A stretch of DNA of 25,038 bases. Source: a virus. The notes beneath the pieces are model-generated. The model was not told where the DNA came from. It saw only the letters and a list, made by a program, of their open reading frames with translations, and did not search any database. The position numbers and the translations under genes were made by a program. The DNA lies in IMG/VR virus record IMGVR_UViG_3300047564_002836, positions 1 through 25,038 of that record. One strand, written 5' to 3'. Of this stretch, positions 1-11,200 are shown piece after piece. Position 1 is the first letter of the stretch, and the number at the start of each line of letters is the position of its first letter.

Positions 1-960
1 GATTTACTTAGAAAGAACAAACCATTCATCCAAGCGGAGACCATCGCTTATGTATCATCATCTTGGAGTGGTGTTTACTACAACGAAGCAAGTTGTAGTA
101 GAGATGTGGGCTTCCTAATTGATGCAGTAGCAACTGACCTTCTATATGGTGGACAGGAAAGAAGTGTAACCGCCGGTTCATTCTACTACCTATTCCCATC
201 CAGAGCAACCAACGCTGGTGTTCCATCGGAACAAAACCAATTGGACCCAACGGTGACTGGTATCAGATACGCTGGCAGATTGAGTAGTAAGGTAGTTCAG
301 AATCCAAAGTATGAATCTCCTTCCGCATCGGTTTGGATTGCTAGAGATTTGTTACTCCTTAATAGAACACTCATCCAAAAGGAAACCATCACATTCTTGA
401 GTTCAAGCTGGTCAACCCTTCAATACAACGAAGTGAGTTGTTCTCGTGACTTAGGATTCATTATTGATGCAGTAGCAACGGACTTGATTTATGGTGGTAA
501 CGAAAGAAGTATTGAAGCGGGTTCAATCTACTACCGAATCCCATCAGTAGCAATCGCTGAATCTTACACCGATAATGGTGAAGTTGGACAGAAGAAACAA
601 ACTGTGGATGGTATCAATTTTGCAAAGGGTATCACCGAAAAGATTGTAAACAATGTAGTTCTTACTCCACCAACTACGAGAACGAGAGAAGCAGCTCAAA
701 GATTGTTGGCATCTAAAGAAACCTTAAAGCAACAGGCAATTGGATACACCAACGGAGCATTCCCATATTTGGTTTACAATGAAGCAAGTTGTAGTAGAGA
801 TACTGGGTTAATTGTAGATGCATTAGTTACCGATTTATTATATGGTGGTAACGAAAGAGGTATTGCAGCCGCATCTTCATACTACAATGGTCAGTATGGT
901 TCGGCAGCAGCGGTAGTAAATGACCAAAGAACCGAAACTTTGGAAACCAACCGATACCTT
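1..960 (+). repeat. Three tandem helical protein repeats (YNEASCSRD type)
   Basis: Units run about 1-345, 346-702 and 703-960. Each has a conserved Cys in YNE(A/V)SCSRD followed by a hydrophobic helix and LLYGGNER or LIYGGNER. The similarity is at protein level; the DNA copies have diverged. The third unit is shortened and runs into the C-terminal domain. More units may lie left of the window. Confidence 0.8.
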
Positions 961-1296
961 CGTACCAGAGCAGAGTTTATCGCAGCTGGTGCTCCATTGG
1001 AATCATTTGGTTCATTGATTGTAGCAACTGGTATTGACTATTCGTATAATGGTAGTGGTGTGACCTTTAAGGCACTTCCACCAAACCAAGGTGGTAGTGG
1101 TGTACCAAATCCTGATTTTGAAATCACCGAATTAGGTGGTGGTAGAATCTTCTTTACCTCTGGTAACCAAGATGGTGACTTCCGAATTGGTACAGGTTTG
1201 AGTATTAATCAGGCAACTGGTACACTTGTGGGTAGAACATTTAGTAAATCTCTATTCTCATTGGTAACTCCATTCTCACTTGCTTTGGAAGGATAA
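1..1296 (+). CDS. T4-like marine phage virion structural protein (3' part)
   Basis: The reading frame is open from base 1, so the gene begins left of the window and the ATG at 106 is internal. The visible 431 residues hold three repeats of about 115-119 residues, starting near 1, 346 and 703. Each carries a motif like YNEASCSRDxGxxIDA, then a TDLLYGGNER-type stretch and a paired aromatic (FYY, YYR, SYY). From about 961 a different C-terminal domain follows, ending in GDFRIGTGLSINQATGTL and GRTFSKSLFSLVTPFSLAL. From memory, both the helical repeat and this C-terminal signature occur in structural proteins of marine T4-like phages (cyanophages and relatives). The exact role in the particle is not known to me; a neck, baseplate or fibre-linked component is an inference from the fibre genes that follow. 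The next gene starts 28 bases after the stop. Confidence 0.75.
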   Translation, partial: DLLRKNKPFIQAETIAYVSSSWSGVYYNEASCSRDVGFLIDAVATDLLYGGQERSVTAGSFYYLFPSRATNAGVPSEQNQLDPTVTGIRYAGRLSSKVVQNPKYESPSASVWIARDLLLLNRTLIQKETITFLSSSWSTLQYNEVSCSRDLGFIIDAVATDLIYGGNERSIEAGSIYYRIPSVAIAESYTDNGEVGQKKQTVDGINFAKGITEKIVNNVVLTPPTTRTREAAQRLLASKETLKQQAIGYTNGAFPYLVYNEASCSRDTGLIVDALVTDLLYGGNERGIAAASSYYNGQYGSAAAVVNDQRTETLETNRYLRTRAEFIAAGAPLESFGSLIVATGIDYSYNGSGVTFKALPPNQGGSGVPNPDFEITELGGGRIFFTSGNQDGDFRIGTGLSINQATGTLVGRTFSKSLFSLVTPFSLALEG

Positions 1297-1298
1297 GA

Positions 1299-1306
1299 TA
1301 TTTATA
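1299..1306. promoter_or_regulatory. TATTTATA motif, candidate late-promoter-like element
   Basis: TATTTATA lies in the short gap before the gene at 1325, 18 bases before its ATG. The same octamer precedes the genes at 2256 and 14516 at similar distance. It is the reverse complement of the T4 late promoter core TATAAATA, so either it is a variant acting on the + strand or the match points left. It is listed because of its repeated placement, not because activity is shown. Confidence 0.35.
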
Positions 1307-1313
1307 GTAATAA

Positions 1314-1318
1314 AAGGA
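1314..1318 (+). promoter_or_regulatory. Ribosome binding site AAGGA for the gene at 1325
   Basis: AAGGA sits six bases before the ATG at 1325, a normal Shine-Dalgarno spacing. It is the clearest such site in the window. The starts at 13136, 14516 and 15200 have only A/T-rich leaders, and the AGGAA before 2256 is 15 bases away. Confidence 0.6.
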
Positions 1319-1324
1319 TAAGAA

Positions 1325-2200
1325 ATGGCAGATGTTTTTGTACCACTAAATAGGTTCCAGTCAGTTGTAAGTGAACTGACTGGTGAAGAAGATAACATAT
1401 ATAATACACCAGCTGGAGTATCAACAATTGTACTATCAGCTCAACTAACTAACACTGGAACCCAAACTAATCCAGTTACAATTTTTATTATATCAAATCA
1501 AAAATTGCCTGTACCAAATTTTAGTGGATTGGAATTAACTGGAAGTTTTGTATCTGCATCTGCACTTCTTACTGCAAATGAGGGGTTTATAACATCAGAA
1601 GTGGGTTCGTACATTCAATTTTTAAATAATTTATCAGAAGACCCGTTCCCATATTCTGCATCTTATTATGAACCAAATATTTTGGCTGATTTAAGAGCCG
1701 TATCATATGATATAGCAAATAACAAAACAATCCGAACTACAAAAAGAGTTAAAAGAGGATATTTTGATAAAAATGGTGATTCAATCATTCCAACTGGACA
1801 AGTTTCGGCATCGGTAGATGCATTAGAATATGCTAGAGAATTAGCATTACAGGTTATAAAAAATGAATCAGTTACTGGTTCTGTAAATGTTAGTAGATTA
1901 TATCAATCTTCGGTTACACAATCGTTTGACACAACTTATACAACTACGGGTTCTTTATTGAGTGGTTCATCATATTTAATTAGTGGATTATATCAAGTTT
2001 TAATTAATAATATTGAATCACCAATTTTGGTTGACCAAGCACCGGTTGATTTAATTAGAAACGTAGAGATACCAGCCGGAGACTCACTTTCCCCAGTTGT
2101 TGCTGGTAAGTTAGTATTGGAAGAAAGCTATGGTTTGGTAGTTTCTGCATCTACGGATGTTAGAGTAATTCTTTCAATATTAGAATCAGCAAACGAATAA
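1325..2200 (+). CDS. Phage structural protein, beta domain with helical insert
   Basis: A 291-residue protein starting MADVFVPLNRF after a good AAGGA site. The N-terminal part (about residues 20-60, YNTPAGVSTIVLSAQLTN) and the C-terminal part (about 240-291, VEIPAGDSLSPVVAGKLVL then VRVILSILES) together resemble the whole 110-residue product at 14856-15188. The centre (about 100-235) is an added region with a likely helical segment (LADLRAVSYDIANNKTIRTT and LEYARELALQVIKNE), which recalls the helical repeats of the gene before it. Small proteins of the shorter type are known to me from T4-like cyanophage structural clusters, but their function is not established. It lies 55 bases before the giant fibre gene, so a role in attaching or assembling that fibre is plausible but inferred. 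Confidence 0.7.
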   Translation: MADVFVPLNRFQSVVSELTGEEDNIYNTPAGVSTIVLSAQLTNTGTQTNPVTIFIISNQKLPVPNFSGLELTGSFVSASALLTANEGFITSEVGSYIQFLNNLSEDPFPYSASYYEPNILADLRAVSYDIANNKTIRTTKRVKRGYFDKNGDSIIPTGQVSASVDALEYARELALQVIKNESVTGSVNVSRLYQSSVTQSFDTTYTTTGSLLSGSSYLISGLYQVLINNIESPILVDQAPVDLIRNVEIPAGDSLSPVVAGKLVLEESYGLVVSASTDVRVILSILESANE

Positions 2201-2205
2201 AAAAT

Positions 2206-2224
2206 TTAGGGATTAAATCCCTAA
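2206..2224 (+). terminator. Hairpin between genes, possible terminator
   Basis: TTAGGGATTAAATCCCTAA is a perfect inverted repeat, realistically a 7-bp stem with a 5-base loop, starting five bases after the TAA of the gene ending at 2200. It is followed by TCTATATTTAT, which is T-rich but not a clean T-tract, so it may be a weak terminator or an mRNA-end stabiliser. Confidence 0.5.
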
Positions 2225-2228
2225 TCTA

Positions 2229-2236
2229 TATTTATA
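2229..2236. promoter_or_regulatory. TATTTATA motif before the first giant fibre gene
   Basis: TATTTATA lies 19 bases before the ATG at 2256, directly after the hairpin at 2206-2224. It sits within a small inverted repeat CTATATTTATAG (2226-2237). The hairpin-then-motif order would suit a terminator followed by a fresh phage promoter for the giant gene. Orientation is uncertain because it is the reverse complement of the T4 late core TATAAATA. Confidence 0.4.
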
Positions 2237-2255
2237 GGAAAGTTAAAAATTACGG

Positions 2256-5200
2256 ATGGCCAAGAGTAATTTGTTAAGTGGTAGGGTCAAACCACAAGAC
2301 CCGAAGAATGTTTCACCTGATAGGTATGAGTTCTTAGACCTTCAGAACGCTGAACCCAATTTTGGGGTTCCGGATTTTAGTGCCTCTCTTTCGGGTTCCC
2401 CAGCCATTTTAGTATCAGATGACCAAGGTAATAGAGGGTTTGTTCGTAGTTTAGATTTAGATAGAGCAAGTGGTGCATTTACTGGTTCTTTTAGTGGTTC
2501 ATCCGAATTAAGTGGTTCATTTACGGGTTCATTCACAGGTTCCGCTGAATTAACAGGTTCACTTTTTGGGTTTGTTGGTGGTAACGCATCTTTAACCGGC
2601 TCATTCACCGGTTCATTTAGTGGTGAGGTAAACGCTGAAACTGTTGTAGCAAATGAAATTACCGCATCTTTCTTTGGTTTAGCAACCCTTAGTGGTTCAT
2701 TCTCTGGTTCATTTGCAGGCGATGTTAGTGGTTCACTCAGCGGTTCATTTTTAGGTGACGGTAGTGGTTCATTTAGTGGTTCATTTCAAGGTGATGGTTC
2801 AGAACTTCGTGATGTAAAAATATTAGAATCTGGTTCGGCAAGAGCTCAAATTTCACCTGATGGTGGATTAAATGTAAATACCAATACAACTATATTAGGA
2901 AACCTTTATGTTTCTGAATCAATTTATGCAGAACAACTTATTGTATCTTATATATCATCATCAATTATTTACTCTTCGGGTTCAAACATTTTTGGTGATG
3001 CGTTAAGTGATAAGCAGGAATTTACGGGTTCTGTTCAAGTACAAACTGAATTAAAAGTAGGTTTTGTAACCGCATCATCATATACTGGTTCATTTACTGG
3101 AGCTTTTCAAGGTGATGGTTCTCAACTAACAAATCTACCCGCATCAGAACAATCAATTAGTGCTACTCGTATTGGAAGCGGTTCAGTAACTGCATCCGCT
3201 GACCCTAATGCTGGAATTCTTATTAATTCAAAACTTCAAGTAACTGGTTCGGCTGAATTTAAAAGTAGTGTATCTGCTTCAATTTTTACTGGTAGTGGTG
3301 CTGGGTTATATGATATACCACGTTCTGCGTTAACCGAAGATGCATTACTATCGGCATTTATAGCGAGTGGTAGTGTAACCGCTTCTGTATCTCCAAACTT
3401 TGGATTCCGAGTTGAATCCGCTCAAAGTGGTTCACAAATTACTGGTTCTGTTAGAGTTAGCGGAAGTATTTTTGTAAGTGGAAGTGGAATCATTCAAGCT
3501 TTTTCTGGTTCATTCTTTAGTGGCAGTGGTGAGGGGTTATCCAACATCCCACGTTCAGCAATTTCAGATTTAGATACATCAAGAATTTTTTCTGGTTCTG
3601 TAACTGCATCTGTATCTCCAAACTTTGGCTTTAGAGTTGAATCATTAAATAGTGGTTCTGAATTTACAGGTTCGGTTGATGTAAGTGGTAGTATTTTTAT
3701 ACCAAGTGGTAGTGGTGTATTTAGTGGTAGTGGTGCGGGTTTATTTGATATACCTCGTTCGGCACTTACCGAAGATGCATTATTATCATCTCTTATTTCA
3801 AGCGGAAGTGTAACTGCGTCTGTATCTCCAAATTTTGGCTTTAGAGTAATATCGGTAGGTAGTGGTTCGCAATTTACAGGTTCAATAAATGCAAGTGGAA
3901 GTGTTTCCTCATCTTTATTTAGAGGAGATGGTAGTGGATTATTTAATATTCCATTATCAGCTCTTTCTGAATTAGTAGAACAGGCATTTCAAATAGCAAC
4001 TGGTTCTGTAACTGCCTCTGTTGATTCTCAAAGAGGATTTGTAGTTAAATCATTTGATAGTGGTTCCGAATTTACCGGCTCTGTTAAAATTAGTGGAAGT
4101 TTAATAGTAGGTGATAATATATCAAGTAGTATTGTTTCTACTAATATATTAAATGTAAACCAAGTATCAGCTTCATTTTTTAGTGGTAGTGGTAGAGATT
4201 TATTTGATATTCCTCGTTCGGCTTTAACTCAAGATGCATTAATTACATCATTAATATCAAGTGGTAGTGTAACCGCATCGGTAGACCCTGCATATGGATT
4301 CCGATTTGAAGGTAAATTAAATACTGCTGGTGAATTTTCTGCACAATTTAGTTCAAGTGTTAAAATATCAGCATCATTGGATGTAAATGGTGGTATCACT
4401 GGTAGTAGTGGACTTTTTGGGTTAATATCGGCATCAAATATATATGGAACAAATATATCTGGTTCATTCGAGGGTGATGGTAGTAGATTAACAAATTTAC
4501 CTGATACTGAATTTGCAGTTCAAGCAAAAAGGATAGCAACTGGTTCATTGACTGCTTCGGTAAAAGAAGCAGTAGGTTTTGTAGTTGAAGGAATTAATGA
4601 TTTCTTCCAACCTGTAAAATCTGAATTTAGTGGTAGTGTATTTGTAAGTAGTAGTATATCCGCATCTTTATTTAGAGGTGATGGTAGTGGGCTATTTAAT
4701 ATTCCATTTTCAGCACTATCGGAAGAATTGGCTAGAATTTCAAGTGGTTCGGTAACCGCATCCGCTATACCAGACCAAGGATTTGTTGTAGAGTCGGCTA
4801 ATAGTGGTTCAACATTTACTGGTAGTTTATTTGTAAGTGGAAATGTTGTAATACCTTCTGGTAGTGGATACTTTAGTGGTAGTGGTGAAGGGTTATTCAA
4901 CATTCCAAGAACGGCACTTACACAAGATGCTCTTATTTCATCATTCATCGCAAGTGGTAGTGTAACCGCTTCAGTATCACCAAACTTTGGATTCCAAGTA
5001 AAATCTGCGGAAAGTGGTTCTGAGTTTACTGGTTCCGTTGATGTTAGTGGCAGTGTAATAGCACAATTTTTTGTTGGTGATGGTTCACAACTTATTAATG
5101 TTCCATCAACGGTAGCACCTCAAATAGCAAGTGGTAGTGTAACCGCATCAGTATCTCCACAATTTGGATTCCGAGTTGAATCAGCAGTTAGTGGTTCTCA

Positions 5201-8200
5201 ACTAACGGGTTCGTTAAGAGTTAGTGGTTCAATATTTTTAGGTAGTGGTTCTCTCTTTAGTGGTAGTGGTGCTGGATTATTTGATATCCCTCGTTCCGCT
5301 ATTTCTGATTTAGATACATCAAGAATCTTCTCTGGTTCGGTAACCGCATCTACTTCACCTAACTTTGGATTTCAAGTATTTTCATTTGAAAGTGGTTCTA
5401 AATTTAGTGGTAGTCTTTACATAGATTCATCATCATTTATAGTAGCGGATGGTAGTAATTTAAGAAATATTCCTCGTTCAGCACTTACTGAAGATGCACT
5501 ACTTTCATCATTCATCACATCAGGTTCAGTAACCGCATCTGTTTCACCTGTATTTGGATTCAGAGTTGAATCTGCTGACGGTGGTTCTGAGTTTAGTGGA
5601 AGTGTTGATATAAGTGGAAGTATATCGGCATCTTTATTCGTTGGAGATGGTAGTGGTTTGTTTAATATCCCACAATCAGCTTTATCAGAAGAGGTATTTA
5701 GAATTGCAAGTGGTAGTGTAACCGCTTCAGTATCACCAACATACGGATTCAGAGTTGAATCAGAAGCTAGTGGTTCTGAATTTACTGGAAGTGTAGATTT
5801 AAGTGGAAGTTTGACTGTAACCGCTGGTATTATTAGTGGTGATGGTAGTGGTTTAACAAACATTCCATTAGCAGCACTTTCTGATGCAACTATAGTAGCA
5901 ACCAAAATATCAAGTGGTTCTGCAACGGCATCAATTGACCCAATAAACGGATTTGTATCAAATGTTGGCGGAAAATTTAGTGGAAGCTTTATTGTATCAT
6001 CATCTGCGAGAGCATTAACTCAATCTGAAATTGGAACATTCTTCTACATTACAAATGATGGGAGTAGTAACTATGTTTTCTCTGGTTCAATTGAAGGAGT
6101 AGACCCAATTTTAACATTAGTAAGAGGTATAACTTACACATTTGATGTTGATGCAAGTGGACACCCATTTTGGTTCCAAACTACCGCTGGTGGATACAAT
6201 AGTAATAACGTAATATTAGATGGTGTAATAAACGCTGGTGATGATAGTGGTTCTATTACTTTTGCATTAACTGGTTCTTTACCAAACACAATTTACTATG
6301 TTTGTCAAAACCACTCTTCAATGGGTGGCACCATTAATATAATTGATGCATTATATCAAGACCCATATATCACATTTATTGGTGATACCCTTATTAGTGG
6401 TGGATTAGAAGTCCAATCATCAGTATCGGCATCAATGTTTACTGGTAGTGGTAGAGGATTATATGATATTCCGTTCTCCGCTCTTTCAGAAGATGCACCA
6501 AGAATTGCAAGTGGTTCGGTAACTGCATCTGTTTCTCCTGATTTGGGATTTGTTGTTCTATCTACGGATAGTGGTTCAACATTTACAGGTTCACTTTTTG
6601 TAAGTGGTAATATAGTAATACCTTCTGGTAGCGGATACTTTAGTGGTAGTGGTGAAGGATTATTCAACATCCCACGTTCAGCTTTAACTCCGGATGCATT
6701 AGTATCCGCTCAGATTGCAAGTGGAAGTGTGACCGCATCAGTAACACCTGATGAAGGATTTAGAGTAATTTCCGTAGATAGTGGTTCACAATTCAGCGGT
6801 TCACTATTTGTAAGTGGTGGAATAATTCAATTAGAAAGTGGTTCATTCTTTAGTGGTAGTGGTGAGGGTTTATTTAACATCCCACGTTCAGCTTTAACTC
6901 CGGATGCATTAGTTGCGGCATTAATTGGTAGTGGTTCAGCAACTGCTTCGGTAAGTAGTGGTGATACATTTATTGTAACAACTGCAAAAACAGGTTCGGA
7001 AATTGGTTCTGAATTTACTGGTTCGGTTTCAGTTAGTGGTTCAATTACCGCATTTACTTTTATTGGTGATGGTTCTCAACTTACAAATGTTCAAGCAGCA
7101 GCATCTCCACTTATCGCAAGTGGTTCGGTAACCGCATCTGCGGAAAGTGCAGAAAGATTCCAAGTAATTACTGCAGCAACTGGTTCGCAAATTGGTTCTG
7201 AATTTACTGGTTCGGTTGAAATAAGTGGAAGTATAAATGTAGTGAGTGGAATTATTAGTGGTGATGGTAGTGGTATTACTAACATTAACATTGCAAACTT
7301 AGCAATTGATTCATCTCGTATCTTCACTGGTTCTGTAACTGCATCGGTAGATAAAGATGGGTTTTTTAGAGTAGAAAACCACGATGAAAATATCAACTTT
7401 GGTTCGGTAACATCTGAATTCAGCGGTTCAGTATATGTATCGGAATCAATTTATGCGAGGTTCTTTGTTGGTGATGGTTCCCAGCTACAAAATGTACAAG
7501 CATCTGCTGCACCAAGAATTGCATCTGGTTCAGTTACTGCATCTGTATCTCCAAACTTTGGATTTGTAGTTCAATCGCCACAAAGCGGTTCTGAATTTAC
7601 TGGTTCGGTTAATATTAGTGGAAGTATATCTGCATCTTTATTTATTGGTGATGGTAGTGGATTATTCAATATCCCACCCGAATCTATTGAAGGTCTTGAG
7701 TTATTCAAAATTAACTCGGGTAGTGGTGTAGCAATTATTGACCCAACTAAATTAGATGTTAATGTACCAATCACCGCAGCTCGTTATGATGGTGATGGTT
7801 CTGGACTTTTCAATATTCCTGCGGAATCACTTGTAGATTTACAATTAGATAGAATTACATCTGGTTCGGTAAGTGCAATTATTTCACCAAATAAAGGATT
7901 AGAAGTAAATACCAAAGTTCAGATATCTCAATCTTTAAATGTTAGTGGTGGGTTATTTGTAACTGGTGGTAACATTGTAGCAGCTAGTGGTTCCGCATAT
8001 TTTGGTGATGGTAGTGGATTGACTAATATCACAATTGCAAATTTAGCATTTGAAACTTCACTCCTACAATCGGGTTCTGCAATTGCACAAATATCACCAA
8101 ATTTAGGATTACAAATCAATATATCAACATCTATTGATGGTAATTTAACTGCAACCACAATTACGGGTTCGGAATTTGTATTTTCACCATTAATAAGTGG

Positions 8201-11200
8201 TGGTTTATTAGGAACCTACACATTCCAAGGTGAAGGACCAACTGCATCTGCGGACTACGATATTCTTAGATACGATGAAGCTAGAGGATACTACGTTCCA
8301 CAACCTGAATTCTCACTAACCGAAACTGTAGCATTTAGTAATGTTTCAACTCTAACAATTGTTCACAATTTAGATATTGAATTCCCAGTAGTTCAGATTT
8401 ATGAAACTGGTTCAATGGCTCAAATTATACCTGATTTGATTGAAACATTAGATGCGGATACAATCAGAGTAACATTTGCAGGAAACACAAGCGGACATGT
8501 AGTAATCGGTAGTGGTGGTTCGGTAATTAGTGGAACCATTCAGGGTGATAGGGTATTGGGAACTGTAAACTCTGCATCATATGCTGTAATAGCTGAAACT
8601 GCAAGAACTGTAACTGGATTTGATTCTGCATCATTAGCAGCATTATCATCATCATTGGGTGATACTACACAATATGTAAGAAATAACCAAACCTCTTCAA
8701 TGGCGGTATTCTCCGCAGTGAGTGCATCTTACGCTTTGACAGCATCTTACGCATTAAATGCTGGAGCTGGTGGAGGTGGAACTGATTTGTTTGTTTACTA
8801 TACCAGTTCATTAGTAAAAACTGAAACTGCTAAAATTAACTTTAGTGGTAGTGGTGTGGTGGTTACTCCATCTGGTTCGGATGGTGTGTTGGTAACAATT
8901 ACTGGTGGTGGTGGAGCTGGTGGAACTTCCGATACCGCATCTTATATTCTTTCATCCGATGTTGATGGTCCATTGGGAATGGATAGTATTACTTTTGCTT
9001 TATCCGCAATTACAGCATCGTATGCATTAAATTCGGCTGGTAGTGATACATCATCATTCCTTAATGTAAACACCGACCAAACTATAAACGCATCATTAAC
9101 CATTAGTGGTTCATTGGGTGTAACTGGTAGTGTTTATTTGGGAAGTTTACCTTCTGGGTCAGCAGATGATGTTGTAGTTTGGAATAGTACAACTAAAAAA
9201 TTAGAAAGAAGAAACATCGCAGCAGCTCAAGGTTCTTCTGGTTCTTCTGGTACTGCCGGTTCGGAAGGAACATCTGGTTCATCTGGAACTTCTGGAACTT
9301 CGGGTTCATCTGGAACTTCTGGAACCAATGGTTCTTCGGGTTCATCTGGTTCTAGCGGTTCAAGCGGAAGTAGTGGTTCTTCGGGTTCGTCTGGTTCAAC
9401 TGGCTCTTCGGGTTCAAGTGGAAGTAGTGGTTCAAGTGGAAGTAGTGGTTCTTCGGGTTCAAGTGGAAGTAGTGGAACTTCTGGAACTTCTGGTTCTTCT
9501 GGTTCAAGTGGAAGTAGTGGAACTTCTGGAACATCAGGTACATCGGGTACATCAGGTTCATCTGGTTCTTCGGGTTCATCTGGTACAACGGGTTCATCTG
9601 GTACAACGGGTTCATCTGGTACAACTGGTTCAAGTGGAACAAGTGGAAGTAGTGGAACCAGCGGAACATCAGGTACTTCAGGTACATCGGGAACTTCTGG
9701 TTCTTCTGGTACAACTGGCTCAGCTGGTACAAGTGGAACTTCAGCAACAAGCGGAACAAGCGGAACCTCTGGTACTTCTGGTACTTCTGGTACTTCTGGT
9801 ACAAGTGGAACCAGTGGTAGTAGTGGTAGTAGTGGAAGTGGTGGAACTTCGGGAACTAGCGGTTCTTCTGGTACAAGTGGAAGTAGTGGAACTTCTGCAA
9901 CCAGTGGTACAAGCGGAACTACTGGTTCTTCGGGTACATCGGCTACAAGTGGAAGTAGTGGAACTTCCGGAACTTCTGGTTCAACTGGTTCTGGTGGTTC
10001 AAGTGGTAGTAGTGGTAGTGGTGGTAGTAGTGGAACATCTGGAACTTCTGGTACAAGTGGAAGTGGAGGAACATCTGGTTCTTCAGGTACTTCAGCAACC
10101 AGCGGTAGTGGTGGTTCGGCTGGTACTAGCGGTAGTGGTGGAACCAGTGGAACATCTGGTTCAAGTGGAACTTCGGGTTCTTCTGGTACGTCTGGTTCAA
10201 GTGGAACTGGAGGTACTGGTGGTTCTGCTGGTACAAGTGGAACTTCGGGAACTTCAGGCACTTCTGGAACATCTGGAACTTCTGGTACAACTGGTTCATC
10301 GGGTACAACTGGTTCAAGTGGTACAACGGGTTCTTCGGGCTCATCTGGTTCAAGTGGAACTTCTGGTAGTGGTGGTACGGCCGGTACTTCGGGTACATCA
10401 GGTTCCGCTGGTTCGTCTGGTACAACTGGTTCAAGTGGTACTACTGGTTCGTCTGGTACAACTGGTTCGAGCGGTACAAGTGGTAGTAGTGGTTCATCAG
10501 GTAGTAGTGGTTCATCGGGTAGTAGTGGTTCATCTGGTACAACAGGTTCATCTGGTACGACTGGTTCAAGTGGAACCAGTGGAAGTAGCGGTTCATCTGG
10601 TACAAGCGGTACTGATGGAACTTCTGGTTCATCTGGTTCATCTGGTTCTTCTGGTACGACCGGTTCATCTGGTTCAAGTGGAAGTTCGGGTACCTCTGGT
10701 TCATCTGGTACAAGCGGAACTGATGGAACATCAGGTTCAAGTGGAAGTAGTGGAAGTAGTGGAACAACAGGTTCATCTGGTACAACTGGTTCAGATGGTT
10801 CATCCGGCTCATCGGGTTCATCTGGAACTTCTGGAACCGATGGTACGAGCGGAAGTAGTGGAACTTCAGGTTCATCTGGCTCAACTGGTTCTGCTGGAAC
10901 AAGCGGCTTAGATGGTACATTCTTCGGAAGTTCAGGCACAAGCGGTAGCAGTGGAAGTAGTGGTACTTCGGGTTCATCTGGTTCCTCTGGTACAACTGGT
11001 TCTGCTGGAACATCTGGTTTAGATGGTACGTTCTTCGGAAGTTCGGGTACTTCTGGTTCAACTGGTACTTCAGGTTCGTCTGGTACAACTGGAACTTCGG
11101 GTACAACTGGAACTTCTGGTTCTTCTGGTTTAGATGGTACATTCTTTGGAAGTTCTGGTACAAGCGGTAGTAGTGGAACTGCTGGAACTTCAGGTTCATC

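Noticed and set aside
106-1296. Start of the first gene at the ATG at 106
   Set aside because: The frame is open to base 1 and the first YNEASCSRD repeat begins before this ATG, so it is an internal Met and the gene is cut by the window edge.
4520-8158. Several minus-strand open frames of 67-162 codons opposite the fibre shaft
   Set aside because: They mirror the repeated shaft units on the other strand and themselves repeat for that reason. No independent coding signal or start site was seen.
9328-10911. A 527-codon plus-strand frame rich in V-L-Q-H
   Set aside because: It is the shifted frame of the same Gly-rich rod, where GGTTCT repeats read as GTT-type codons. The Gly frame is continuous with folded domains on both sides, whereas this one is not.
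9227-10939. A 570-codon minus-strand open frame rich in P-E-V-P and D-E-P
   Set aside because: It is the exact complement of the Gly-Ser-Thr rod. GGN, TCN and ACN codons give no stops when read backwards, so the frame is a by-product. It has no start context or neighbours on that strand. The same holds for the minus-strand P-rich frames at 11738-12754 and 15838-17415.
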